From Rutpela maculata (taxonomy: Eukaryota; Arthropoda; Insecta; Coleoptera; Cerambycidae), in assembly GCA_936432065.2 (NCBI GenBank), contig OW386289.2, positions 164,857,348 to 164,921,347 of the forward strand: a stretch of 64,000 nucleotides of DNA. The letters run 5' to 3'. Of the stretch, positions 12,536-23,891 are shown piece by piece (the stretch's first letter is position 1; every line of letters starts with the position of its first letter). The translations under genes and the position numbers were made by a program. A model generated the notes under the pieces. It did not search any database. It saw only the letters and a program-made list of their open reading frames with translations, and was not told where the DNA came from.

Positions 12536-14217
12536 CATCAAAGTTCAAGGGTCGATTCTTTGGATCAAAATATGAGGATATAACCAAACATGCTTTAGTA
12601 AGTTGTTGCCGGGGAAAAAGATACAAAATTGTATTTTTTTTTAATTTTGTTTTGCAAATCTCAACTACCTCTTGACCGAGCTTCTCCCAATTTGGTAAGG
12701 AAACATTTTTTAGGCTAAGAAACAATAATTTATGTATTGCATCACACTAGGCTGTGGAGGGCGCATCATGAGCTATACCTGATGATGAATATTTTTTCTC
12801 TTTTTTTTACGAAACGTAGTGGCACTTTTGACTGGAAAATCTCATGCAGGAGTCATTTCTACGTAAAAAAGGTACACTTGATAGAACCTGATAATTCCAA
12901 CCGTTTTCGAGAAAACTGCCGCATAGATCTCAAAAATTCTTTGAAAACAAACCCAATTTGAAAAGGAAAAATGGTATTTATTGAAAAGTGACAGGTCATC
13001 TTTCGATCTGCACTTGCAAAAATTTACACCATATTTTTTTATTTGTAAAAACCTCTGACCAACTTACTTGGCTTTTTATTAACATGCTTTTATTATCTAA
13101 CTAACTACCTATCTATGTAATAAGGTCTAAGGAACTAAATTTCACCCACTTCTAATTATTGTATCATCATGAAATACAATATAGTATACTCAATATTATA
13201 ATATTTTCAAAACGGTCGCCGCCCCCTTGATATGGGTATCAAAGGAAAGGGCTTGATTATAAAAGCATGTTTTTTTAGTTTTTTAAACTATTAATTTATT
13301 TACTTAATTGGTCGTTATTGATTTCTAATATTGAACTGTCATTAATGACATAAAAGTTAAGGTTCTCATTACGCAGTCTTTAAAAAGAAAATTTAAATTT
13401 TTATTTAATATGAGTTACATTTTCGAAGAACAGGCCGATATTCATTTATTATACTGTCGAGCCTGGGGTAATGCTGCTGAAGCAAGAAGATTATACGAAG
13501 AAGCTTTCCCAAATAGAAGATTACCTTGAGAAAGATTTTTGTAAGTGTGGATCGTTCGTTACGAGAAAGGGGTAAGTTATATTCAGACAAGGAAAATTCT
13601 GGTTCAGATCGTTATGTTAGGACCACAGAAACAAAAGAAGCAATATTAAATGCAATAAATGCGAATCCCCAAATCAGTACGAGAAGGCTAGCGTTACAGG
13701 AAGGTGTGTCAGCATTGTCTGTTTGGAGGGTGTTACATGAACAATTACTGTATCCCCACCACATGCAAAGTGCAAGCGAAGAAAGGCCTTCTTGCTTTGC
13801 GAAAATGTAAAAATTTTTGTATACGGACGAAGCGGGGTTTACGCGGGATGGTGTTGTTAACTTTCACAACAATCACATATCAGAAGAAAATCCTCATGCT
13901 TTCTTCGAGTCCAGGCACCAAGAAAAGTTTTCCATCAACGTTTGGGCAGGCAACTTGGCAACAGATTATTAGGACCATTTGTTTTGTCCAATAGACTGGA
14001 TGGGTTAAATTATCTGCATTTTTTAAGAAGCAGTGTAGCTCATAGGATTCCTGAGATATTAAATAAAGTATTAATTTTGGGTTCCCCCTTCAGAGGCCAG
14101 CAACGCCCGCGCCCTTAGGAGGGATTTCCGAACCTATCTTTATATGAACTTCTTTCATATTTTTTTATGTAGAATCACCACTAGAAGTTTTTATGACCGC
14201 ATACCTGAATCACCCTT
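12536..14217 (+). mobile_element. Second Tc1/mariner-superfamily element, degenerate ends
   Basis: It starts TA-CAGGGTGAACCATCAAAG at 12534-12536 and its far end reads ATACCTGAATCACCCTTA near 14201-14218, a weak inverted match. The internal transposase relic is listed separately. The right boundary is approximate. Confidence 0.6.
13410..14095 (+). pseudogene. Tc1/mariner-type transposase relic
   Basis: The ATG at 13410 begins FEEQADIHLLYCRAWGNAAE and RRLYEEAFPNRRLP, the helix-turn-helix start of a widespread insect IS630/Tc1-type family. A stop follows near 13530 and the frame then continues with SVDRSLRERGKL and AINANPQISTRRLALQEGVS…VWRVLHEQLLYP. After another shift the DDE core begins near 13820 (a degraded TDEAGFTRDGVVNF) and runs to LLGPFVLSNRLDGLNYLHFL near 14020. 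The second and third catalytic acids are missing because the gene is truncated after this point. Not functional. Confidence 0.85.
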
Positions 14218-14622
14218 AACATTTTACTAAATTTTAATTACCCTAGAAATGTAATATAAAATTTATCTAATTTAGTTTTTGAGGGAACACATAATTTGCA
14301 AAGTGCGCTCACTCAAAAATTAAATAATTTATTGAATATAGAATGATGTTCTTACAATGAATGTATTCTGTTCCAATCTGATTAAATGTAATAAGGCGCG
14401 AGTTTTGTGTAGGGCCTAACGTTACTTTTGGACACATTTAAAGTTAACTTATTTTGAAAACACCAATTAGATATGTTGGAAAGGCTATTTTGTAATATAT
14501 TGCAATCCTGCATAAAAAATTTAAATGTTATAATATTATTTTAAGCATCTAACAGAAACGAAAAACATATTTATTTCCGGCAGCTAAACGGCCTAGTAAA
14601 TAATTTATTAACTTCATTCCAG
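14218..14622. other. Intron sequence upstream of the first visible SDR exon
   Basis: No gene or repeat recognised. The end of the stretch provides the acceptor and pyrimidine-rich tract (TTAACTTCATTCCAG) for the exon at 14623. Confidence 0.5.
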
Positions 14623-14946
14623 GTAACAGCTGCAGGAAAAGCCGTGCTGATCACAGGCTGCGATTCTCGTATCGGTAGCGCCCTCGCCCGACAACTGGAC
14701 GACCAAGGATTCACGATCTTCGCAGGATTCCAGAACGTCGCAGGGAACTCCGCCGCCGAGGAGTTGAAAGAGGCCTGCTCCGGCAGACTGCACGTACTGC
14801 AACTAGATGTCTCATCTGAAACTCAGATTTTGGCAGCTTCCCTCTACGCCGTCGAACACCTGCCGGACGGAGCTCCAGGATTATGGGCTGTTGTGCACGC
14901 TCAATCATGGGTGGCTCTGGGAGAGATCGAATGGATACCACCTCAG
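14623..14946 (+). CDS. Internal exon of a divergent short-chain dehydrogenase/reductase (SDR), Rossmann-fold N-terminal half
   Basis: The exon is bounded by an acceptor (TTCCAG at 14617-14622) and a strong donor (GTAAGC from 14947). It encodes 108 residues in phase 0 at both ends. It reads as the SDR N-terminal half: beta1 with TGCDSRIG at residues 11-18 (family TGxxxGxG; the third Gly is Arg), LDV at 61-63 (the usual adenine-ring motif), and HAQSW at 92-96 where NNAG normally sits. The segments LDDQGFT and LGEIEWIP match my memory of the Drosophila CG8888-type SDR, which is more informative than generic SDR similarity. GC content is far above the flanking DNA, as expected of a conserved exon. 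The coding sequence must start in an upstream exon that I could not find between 1 and 14600. SDR membership is confident; orthology is from memory; substrate is unknown. Confidence 0.9.
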
Positions 14947-15201
14947 GTAAGCCATGTGCCTAATTACTATTGAAAACTTATGTCTACTCTAGCGTAGAGC
15001 TGTTAAAAGTAATTACCGTGATATATTTTACGACTTTTTGAGCTAATGAGAATTCTAGGCATAGTTTGAAATTCCTACAAAAGTAGGCCATAGGATTTTA
15101 ATAAACTATAAGAAGATTCTTTACGCAAAAATATGATTCAAGCAATTTTAAATGTAGTAATATTAAGGCAGTAAAGCATGTTACTAGACAATTTCTATAT
15201 A

Positions 15202-15838
15202 CAGGGTGTATCCTGATTAACTACCGAGCAAACACAAAAATTAAATGGGCCATTGTAGCGATCAATGGCTTTCTTATGGTATTGGGGGGTCCTTAATAAA
15301 TTATATGGATATGTAATTTATATAGTCGTACCATAACTTCTTGTTGATCTGAATTGCCACATAATAACCAGAAATAGTCAATTATTGTGCGACAATAAAA
15401 AATGCTGCTTCAGTTTATACATTGATGGTACTTATATGGTAATATGCAGGTTAATATTAAAGTACCTCATGTATTTTTTTACCCAACGGGCCAGCGAAGG
15501 TAAATCGGAAATTAAATGATTACCTCAAGCAGTTCTTTTAAATAATTATTTTTAAGATTTCAATTTTCCAGCTTTTTAATTTTGATTAAATTTTGGTCAC
15601 ACGGTTTTTGGACAATCCTGAACAAGTTTCACTAACAAAATTTTCCTATAAAAAAATACCTAATATGATTTCTCCGCATATTTTGGTCCGCAGGTGGCTT
15701 TGCATTTGCAGGAGGCGAATGTTTTTCTGGTCATAACTAGATCCTAATTTGTTCTATACTCGAGTAAAATTTGATTCAAATCGGAAAAAAAAATAAAAAA
15801 AGTTGTAAGGGTGTCTTCATCTTAAGTGAATCACACTG
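15202..15838. mobile_element. Non-coding 637-bp Tc1/mariner-like MITE
   Basis: It begins CAGGGTGTATCCTGATTAA and ends TCTTAAGTGAATCACACTG, weak inverted repeats. TA flanks both ends (15200-15201, 15839-15840). No open frame of note lies inside. Confidence 0.55.
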
Positions 15839-16335
15839 TATATTAAATTATCACTGGCAACTCCTCCAATTTCTCGACAATAAAAATCGTGTTTCCAATT
15901 TTTTTCAACTTATACTAGATGTAGCATGGGTCCACCGTCGAGCCATACCTTGCAATTTGAGAAAACATAGAAATGTCTTAAGCAAATCCCGGAGTAATGT
16001 TTGTACAAATTTTTAAAAAACAAGAATCTGTTTTGGAAAAAATAGTCATTATAGAAAAAAAAAATGTAAAATACGTGTATAATGTCGCAGTCTTGATAAT
16101 ATTCTGCAAAGCAATTTGCATAGTATATCGACGAGAGTTTCTCCAGTATAGAGGGTGCAAGGTGAAAGTTTAAATATATTTATTTGCCCTGAACAGCTTT
16201 AGAATGAACTAGTCAGTGGCTACGAACTAATTTTAGAGGATAGAATATGTAGGGTCGCTTCCAAAGGTACACTTTTTTAAGGTTCTCACAATCGTGAAGC
16301 GTTATAAATCACATAGAGTTAAAAAATTATTAGAT

Positions 16336-16665
16336 AAAACCGCTGCCCAAGGTATCACTATTTCCACATCCAAATCTCTCACAACGAAAAAATTTTGTAT
16401 GTGGAAAAAAATGGAACTTTAATAATATAATATTTGAAATTGCCTACCCCAAAAACCCATAAAACGGTATCCCACATCGGTAGTGGGTGGGGGTGGTGGG
16501 GGTGGTAGTGGGAGTGAATGAAGTAAAAAAATATTTTGAGATTTTTGGTTCTTGTACACACAGTAAATCACAATTTTTTTCACCCCCTCTATTAATCGGG
16601 TGGGGGTGGTACTGGGGTACTGGTACTAAGCTTCTCTTGTATATACTAAATACCAATTTTATGGA
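16336..16665 (+). mobile_element. Copy A of the ~690-bp DINE-1-like repeat, 3' truncated
   Basis: It starts AAACCGCTGCCCAAGGTATC and keeps the CACATCGGTAGTGGGTGGGG and TTCTTGTACACACA blocks, then stops near 16665 within the segment normally followed by GACTCTTACCTGC. It lacks the microsatellite and hairpin end. Confidence 0.8.
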
Positions 16666-17880
16666 GAATAACATTTCGATTTCTATTTAAGTACAAATGA
16701 CAGAAATTTTGAAAAAATTTTTTTTATTTAAATGATTAATAACTTTTTATTTATTGATTGATTTTTTTTAAAAACAATAGGGTTCTTCCTCTAGCTAACG
16801 CTAACTTACTTTCCAAATTTCAATACAATCAGACTTTTCTTTCATAAGTTATCATGCTTACAAGAAACGTGTCGGACGGACAGACAGACGGACAGACAGA
16901 CGGACATTTTGAAAGTTGTTCAGAATTCGTTCACTAACACAATGATATGAAATTTTTTTCTCTACGAGCGATATTTCCGGTTTTAGAAATGTGCCGATCT
17001 ATTTTGCGAAGAGTATAATAAAAACCAAAGTATAGAAGTACGTAAGGAAATTTTGGATATATTGAATAACAGGTTCTTACAATTAAGTTTATATATTATG
17101 CAAGACGAGTTGCAAAATTGACAAAGAAAATATACAATTTGTGGATTTCACATTCAGAATCTATTACAAAATTTTACATAAACTGTAAAAACCAGTTAAA
17201 TCTGTTCAAGTACTTATTCTACAAGTAAAGTAGCACATTATTTTTATGGAATAGTAATCCAAATTTGAAAAGAATTAAATTTATGTAATTTCTAAGATTG
17301 TACAAAAATTTGATAAACTGTTAATGCAAAAACTGTAAAAGATCATTACTCCAAAAATATATTTTATTCACTCAAATTTTTCTTGTCACTGTTTTAACAT
17401 CAATTTTTAGTGTAATTTTTTACAATTGGGACAAAACAACTTTTTCTTTGTATAGGTATCTACAAAGCTCCTCGATATCTATGATATTATTCTCTGTCTA
17501 CATTTTTCGTTAGTATTTTAATGATCTGAAAAAGTATTGAGGGGTAATAATGAATTTTATTTTATTGCAAAAATGAATGAAACAAGAATTGGCTAGCCAA
17601 GAAAGTACTATCGCCCGTATCTTCTTAATTAATTTTATATTCATTTAAGTAGTTTTTTCAGTTCTCATTTACTCTCTGTTTCAAGAGACGTTAATACACT
17701 TTTCTTTTTATGAGTCGCTAATGAACGTCTTGTACGAAATTTGTTATTTGCTTTGCAAACTTCCAGGGAAGGGAATTAATCTAGAAAGAAACTGAGCCAA
17801 TTATATGGTAGAGAGGACTTTTTGTTCAAAAGAAACAAGCACCAAGTTCTCTGAATATCTAACAGATAAAAATATATATA
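16666..17880. other. No recognisable gene; one GACA/GACG microsatellite
   Basis: A GACA/GACG-type microsatellite lies at 16873-16905 (CGGACGGACAGACAGACGG and on). The rest shows only AT-rich sequence. Confidence 0.45.
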
Positions 17881-17883
17881 GTA

Positions 17884-19708
17884 CAGTCACTGAAGGTTTT
17901 CACCTCCGATTTCGTTGAACCTCCATCGATTTTCATGAAAATTTGTGAGTTGTTAGAGCATACCTCAAGAAGCAAAAGTGACATAGTGCCAACTTGCGCT
18001 TTTACCTGGGGGTGGGTGCCACCCCTTCTCGGGGGTGGAAATTATTTTATGAAAAATAACCCCAGGAATCGATAGAGGAACCGATTCTAAGCAAAATTTG
18101 TTATATAAAGTTATTAAAATAAATCAATACGTTTTGAGTTATTAAAGATCAAAGATTTTGATTTTTCGTGAAAAAAATGCATGTTTTAAAGCGGTTTTTC
18201 ATAAATAACTCAAAAACTATAAGTTTTTACAAAAAAGTTGTCATTACCAAAATTGAAGCTAATAAAAAAATGAATAAATTCCTTCCTTAAAAAACCTTTT
18301 AATATTAATTCAAAGTGAGCTATAGGTAATTGAATGTATATTTTTTTTCGGCGAGTACTCAAATCTAAGTATTCAAGCTTAAATAACGGGAAAATGATGC
18401 ATTTTATAAAATATACTTAAAGTACTCAGAAATACCTATCAATTGAGCTGTAGAAGAAGTTGATAGCATCAAAATTAAGCAAGTTATGATGAAAATAAGA
18501 GGACCCTTTCGAATTTTTTAGGAAAAAGTGAAAAATAAAACCTACGCCATTTCCACAAAAATTAAAATTTATAGTAATCCCTATAAGACTTTCTTTATTT
18601 TAGCATAAGTAATGACTTTAAAAATTTTGACCAGTTTAGAATGCATATTTTAGAAAAAAAATATGATTTAAAAAAATCAGAATTTTTCAAATTTTCGTAA
18701 ATTTCATTTTCTTTTGATAATAACTCCAAAAATACTCGATATACGTAAAAAATAATAGAGAACGAAATTTGAATTTTTTTTTAACAAAGATTTGTTTTTT
18801 TAAAATTTTTGTAGGATAAAAAATAACCGAGATAGAAACGTTTAAAGCCTAAATTTTACTTCGAGAACCATGTAACCGGGGCACTTTAACTTTTTATCTT
18901 TTAAAAAATAAGGGTTTTGAAATATTAAATTTAATACTATCTTATAGCCCTTGAAATTACCTTTCAAATAGTTTTTGGGTGAACCTGATATCATAAAAAT
19001 TAACGGAGTTACTGTAAAAAAACCAATAACATTTTTTTGGAAAAATTTTTTGAGCAGAGATTTTGTATGCATATATAGGAAAAAAGATAGATAGTAAGAA
19101 GTAGACGTGTCGATAGGTACATGCTCACAAAATATGACAAGTGGTAGGTTTTTAAAGGTGGAAAATTTCGCAATAAATAAATAATTACTTTAATACTCAG
19201 TAAATGAGATTTCAATTCAGTAATGTATTATTCAAATGATTAAAGTTTCTTGAAACCAATTTTTTCAATGATTCTGCATTAAGGGGGTGGTTTTTAAGGG
19301 TTGAAATTTCACAGTCAACCAAAAATTATATCATAAACATTAAACAAACCGTTTGTGTAATGTTAATATGCGATTTCATATTTCAGAAATACAAAAAATG
19401 ATTTTCTCATGATTTTCGATTTAAGGGTTGAAAAATTAATTAAAATCATAAATCATGCATATAAGTATTGAAAAATGTTTATTTTATCTAATTAAACGAG
19501 ATTACTTACGACAGAATGCTTAAATCTGCATTTTTTCCCATTTTTAACAAAAGGGGTGGATTTCACCCCTAAAATGCAAAAAGCGCAAGTCGAGCATATG
19601 TCTCTTTTGAAGTTGAGGGTAAAATATACTCAATCCCAAATTTTCATGCAAATCGATGGAGGCTCACCGAAATCAGAGGTAATAGTTGATTTTTACCTTC
19701 ATTCACTG
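17884..19708. mobile_element. 1.8-kb non-coding element with long inverted ends, TA flanked
   Basis: It begins CAGTCACTGAAGGTTTTCAC and ends ACCTTCATTCACTG, with TA outside (17882-17883, 19709-19710). Shared inverted blocks extend about 180 bp inward: CCTCCATCGATTT.CATGAAAATTTG, then the ACTTGCGCTTTT and CCACCCCTT boxes. No transposase is visible, so it must move in trans if at all. The inner sequence is rich in A/T runs. Confidence 0.75.
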
Positions 19709-19919
19709 TACTAATATAAATGAAAGGTATAGTGAAGTATGGTGTAAGTGAAGAACATTTTATTGTTTTAATGCATCTAAATAAATTAAAAATTGGTAAG
19801 TCAGTGTTTTCCTAGATACTAATGAACATTTCGTAAACCACAGGAAATAATTATTAAAACTTTTAAAAAAGTAATTAATTATTTTAAATTGCTTCACAGA
19901 ATGAAATCAAGCGGTGGTA

Positions 19920-20350
19920 AGAATAGAATAGAATAGAATAAATTTATTCACCATAAATCTTGTCACCGAAACAATATCGGTTTTGTCATGAAAACTCGCA
20001 TAAAATATAAAAAAAACAATTAATATAATATATGTTATATGTTATAAAAATTGTATAAAATAAACAAGACTACAAAAATATATAATAAAAACGAAAACAT
20101 AAAAAACAAACTAACAAATATATGTACATATAAAGGTATGTGCTTGCTATACACGACTAATACAATTCATTAATACGCCAGAATCACAATGAAGCTATTT
20201 CCTATTACCGATCAAAAAACTCGGTCATGTTATAAAAACAATGTTAATTCAGAAACATTTTCAGTTCGCTTCAGAATAATCTAAAATAATTTTGTGACTT
20301 TATTTCTATAGGAAGTTCATTATATATATAACTACCAGCAGAGTCAGTGG
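19920..20350 (-). pseudogene. 3' end of a LINE with a TTCTA-type tail
   Basis: The minus-strand reading from 20350 gives SGSYIYNELPIEIKSQNY and KMFLN…FYNMTEFF, the usual C-terminus of a CR1-type LINE protein (LPxEIK…FK…FL). The element ends in a short (TATTC)n microsatellite at 19920-19940, a common LINE tail. Upstream it is split from its own RT piece by the repeat at 20360-21041. Confidence 0.7.
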
Positions 20351-20359
20351 AGTGATTTT

Positions 20360-21041
20360 ACTTCCACATCCAGTGGAAGTATAGTAACGACAAAAAAATT
20401 TTTTAAAATTTTTATTGTTCAAATAGGCTTAGAATGTCACGAAACGTCGAGATTTTAAGTTTGAACGAAAAAAAATTTCTGTCTGTCGGTCTGTCTGTAA
20501 CTTTTTTTGTGCGCACGTTTACTCTGGAACCGTTTGAGATATTGACTTGAAATTTGGTACACATATGTACTTTAATGAGATCTAGAACTAGATTATATTT
20601 TCATCTTGTTCCGTCGAAGGGTTGGGGGGGTAAATTGTGGTAAATTTGGGGAAAATAGGTAAATCAAGCAGGTAAGAGTCCATAAAATTGGTATTTAGTA
20701 TATACAAGAGAACCTAAGGTCCCAAAAAAAGTTTTGGCATTAGCCACCCCCATTACCACCCCCACCCATTATTAAAGGGGATGAAAAAAAAATGTGATTT
20801 AGTGTGTGTACAAGAACCAGAAACCTCAAAATATTTTTTTACTTCATCCACCCCCATCACCAGCCCCACCCCGCTACCGATGTGGGGTATCGTTTTATGG
20901 GTTTTTGGGGTAGAGGATTTCAAATATTATATTATTAAAGTTCCATAAACAATTATTTCCACATACAAATTTTTTTCGTTGTGAGTGACTTGGATAAAAA
21001 ATTTGGATGTGGAAGTAGTGATTCTTTGGGCAGCGGTTTTT
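20360..21041 (-). mobile_element. Copy B of the DINE-1-like repeat, full length, inserted in a LINE
   Basis: In minus orientation. The hairpin end (ACTTCCAC…GTGGAAGT) starts at 20360, the (GTCT/GTCG)n block is near 20480-20500, and the other end (ATGTGGAAGTAGTG…GGGCAGCGGTTTT) closes at 21041. It lies between two parts of one minus-strand LINE protein, which fixes both boundaries to within a few bases. Confidence 0.85.
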
Positions 21042-21570
21042 ATATTTGCTAAGGTTGAAAATATTTATGTGTATTTTCCCCGCACTTTTGGTGGGGTAGC
21101 TGTGTATGTTACTATTTGTTTTAAATTTATTTAGGTTTTTGTGCATGAAACAAGAAATTTTAAATATGTAAATGCATGTAACAGTCATATATTTTTTGTT
21201 GTATCTCTGCATGATTCTTTATGGTTCAAACCGAACAGAATTCGAATAATTCTCTTTTGCATTACAAGAACTCTACTCGCCTCAGCTGATTGACCCCATA
21301 TACTAATATTGTAGCTAATGGCTGTATATGCTAAAGAGTAGTAACATGTCATTAATGTATTATTATTCAATTCCTTTTTATATTTAAAACTGCAAATGTT
21401 GTTTTTGCTGACTTAGTGCACAAAGTATCTATTTGAGGTGTAATATCTAATGTTGCATCTATCACTGAGTCTAAGAATGTTGTTTTCGTATTGGTTTCAA
21501 CATATTGATTTTTTAGGACTGTTATTAGATATAATATTTCTAAGTTTTTTTAATTTTTAATTTGTAAGTT
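21042..21570 (-). pseudogene. LINE protein fragment continuous with 19920-20350
   Basis: The minus-strand reading includes LMTCYYSLAYTAISYNISIWG, then LVMQKRIIRILFGLNHKESC. These match the thumb region of CR1-type LINEs (YYALxxSxLxYGIxxWG…LQKRAIRI). A shifted frame continues with CFMHKNLNKFK and HSYPTKSAGKIHIN up to the insertion point at 21041. Confidence 0.75.
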
Positions 21571-21894
21571 AGGTCATTAAGGGACCCATTTTGCTAATTT
21601 ATCATTCTGGAGAAAATTGATTTCGGAAAGATAGTTTTTGAGTTATTTCCAAAAAAATAAATTTGCCCTAAACGATCAGGAAATTTTTCTTTAATATACT
21701 TAACGTACAACATTTTCCAAAATAAGTACTTTAAAAATACCAAAAAACTGGACTACCGTAAGGTTTTTTACAATGTGGAATGCGAGTAACTGTGAACTGT
21801 ATTATTGGAGATGAGGATAACCAAACATCTGGTATTTATTGTCCGTCGACTGTGTGAAAAAAAATTTGCTTTGCTGAAAATGGATAATACTGCC

Positions 21895-22125
21895 CAGTGG
21901 CGTAACTAGAGTCGATGAAGCCCGTGTGCAAGATTATCTGGTTGCTACCGTAAACTTTATAAAACAAATCAGTTTCGTTAAAATAACATAATTCAGTTTA
22001 TTTAACATAAAATAAAAAACATTTTTTTTTTTTCAATGTATAGCTCTTAGAGGCCCTGTGAGGCCCACTAAGTTCTGAGACCCGTGGTCGCCGCATCCCT
22101 TGCACCCCATGAAGTTACGCCACTG
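21895..22125. mobile_element. 231-bp hAT-type MITE
   Basis: The ends CAGTGGCGTAACTAG and GAAGTTACGCCACTG are inverted repeats. The flanks ATACTGCC (21887-21894) and ACACTGCC (22126-22133) are an 8-bp target duplication with one mismatch. The size, ends and 8-bp duplication fit the hAT superfamily. No coding content. Confidence 0.88.
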
Positions 22126-22274
22126 ACACTGCCTCTGAAACGTAAAGTCGGCAAGTGCGTCAGACGGGGCTGTGTTCTATTACTAATTCTCTTTATCATC
22201 TATAATGAACACGTTATGCGAAATGTGTGCTGGAGGACTGTCATTGTGGAGTACCTACAGGCGAAACCAAGATA

Positions 22275-22455
22275 TCTGACGTAAGATTTACAGCATGCCA
22301 GGATGAGCTCATACACTTGTCGGACAGACTTCAGAAAATAAGCATTGATTATGGTCTAAGTGTAAATCACAACAAAACGAAAATTATGATTGTAGACCCA
22401 AAGACATTTAATATTTACTGCGAGATAATAAACAAGATAGTCTACTTTGCAGCAA
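22275..22455 (+). pseudogene. LINE reverse transcriptase fragment (region after the YADD motif)
   Basis: The reading CQDELIHLSDRLQKISIDYG and LSVNHNKTKIMIVD is the helix and palm segment that follows the catalytic aspartates in RTE/CR1-like LINE reverse transcriptases (LxxxLxRLxxxSxxYGLxxNxxKTKxM). It is cut off near 22455 by an unrelated coding piece. Confidence 0.75.
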
Positions 22456-22730
22456 TAGATTTGATATTACGAGGATATTTCAAACGGGCAATACACTGAG
22501 ATCTGTTTTAACAAAAACAAAACCGCTAAATCATGAGCAAAATTCAAAAAACTGCATTTATAGTATTCCGTGTGAGTGTAACAAACATTATGTGGGTGAG
22601 TCATCCAGAACATTCAGTGTTAGATTGGGTGAGCACGGGGGTTACATTAGGAAGAATGAGATTCAGAAATCGAAGATTTGCGAACACGCTTGGGAGAATG
22701 GACATAGAATAATGATGGCGGCACCTGGAG
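22455..22730 (+). pseudogene. Penelope-like element fragment with GIY-YIG endonuclease motif
   Basis: The reading FQTGNTLRSVLTKTKPLNHE, then IPCECNKHYVGESSRTFSVR and LGEH, and finally CEHAWENGHRI. The CxC..HYVGESSR…R..EH pattern followed by H.W..GH is the GIY-YIG endonuclease of Penelope-like retroelements, with the K-TKPK segment that precedes it. Tyr of YVG, Arg of SSR/VR and the His residues are present. There is no reverse transcriptase of this element upstream: the 5' neighbour is LINE sequence. One base shift separates the two halves near 22500. Confidence 0.75.
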
Positions 22731-23036
22731 GATGCGATATAACCACGAATTTTATCAACTCTTCAAAGAGCCATTTGTGGAGACTTATGCGAGATTAAAA
22801 AGGCTACAGTGGGCAGGACATGTAGTGAGGATGGAAGACAGTAGAGACAAAGGTTCTCGATGGAAAAATGGATGGCAGAGGACCGGTAGGAAAAGCAAGG
22901 AAAAGATAGGAAGACGAAGAGAAGACGCGCACAACATTGCGCAAATAGAGCGATGGAGAACCACAGTTCTGGACAAGGTAGTATGGAAGTGGAAGCTAGA
23001 GGAGGCCAAGGTCCGAAACCGGGCTGTAGTGCCATA
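22730..23036 (+). pseudogene. LINE ORF2 C-terminus
   Basis: The reading RYNHEFYQLFKEP then RLKRLQWAGHVVRMED, a degraded glycine/arginine-rich stretch (GWQRTGRKSKEK), WRTTVLDKVVWKWKLEEAK and VRNRAVVP, with a stop at 23035-23037. RLRWxGHVxRM… and …WRxxxEEAKxxxGL are the classic end of RTE-like LINE proteins. It resumes LINE sequence after the Penelope-like piece. Confidence 0.8.
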
Positions 23037-23045
23037 GGAGAGAAA

Positions 23046-23130
23046 AATATCATGAGACGCACAAAAATCAGACTTGCTAACGTCCCGGTTTTCTCCATGT
23101 TTCTTTACGCCTCTGAGAGAAAAAAGAAAA
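23046..23130 (+). pseudogene. Short LINE fragment
   Basis: The reading MRRTKIRLANVPVFSMFLYASE matches the TKIRLxxxxVFSxxLYGSETW segment of RTE-like LINE proteins, a part that should lie before the preceding fragment. It is thus a separate insertion or rearranged piece. Confidence 0.55.
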
Positions 23131-23891
23131 TCACAATTTTCAAATCGTCAGAAATTGGGAAATATCAATTTTCATGAAAAATGTTATACCAACTTTTTTT
23201 TAATTAGTTATTTATCAGATCCAGTAATTAGTTTTAAATATTTTTTTTCACCTCTCCAGGAGGGGACGACGTTGAGATTTTTTTAACCCTCATTTACATA
23301 GTGCTAAATAGACATTACAGAGGAAATCATGAAAATTCACACACTGAACGAGAATTGAGAGATAAAAGCTGCATTGACTCCACTGCAGATAAAATTGCAT
23401 ATGTTTCATATTCTTCAGAGGCAATCAATTATGAAATGGCATCCTTGACTTATATCTTCGTACCCTTTTTACGTGGGCCGCTTGTTCTTGCGTGCAACAA
23501 GAAATGGAAGCTCATTAGCTATTCTCCATATTCAACGCTATATTCCCTGGCGAATAAAACCTCTTAGAGCTACTCATGTTATATCTATGAAGTCATAAAT
23601 TCCATAAAACTTAAGTTGATGCCCTCACGTAGTTTTGCTCTCGTAAGCCCAAGCCTGAACACGCACTCATAAAGATTTTAATCAGGACAATCAACGATGC
23701 TCTCATACTTCCGTATTACTAATGGCATTATTTAGTACAAAGCGAGATACTAACATTTTTTCGTGAGTTTTGAGACACAATAAAATAACAAGTAGAAGTT
23801 GCAGTCGGGAGTGGCCGACGCCGAGTACCTATTTGATTCATATTTTGCACGGACACGGCACGATTCACCTCTAAAGTGTACACAGTCTATA

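Noticed and set aside
14614..14941. Minus-strand frames opposite the first SDR exon
   Set aside because: They are shadows; the GC-rich, arginine-rich translations are typical of antisense to coding sequence.
22763..23098. Minus-strand open frame of 111 codons
   Set aside because: It is the antisense of the LINE C-terminus, whose plus-strand reading has clear family motifs.
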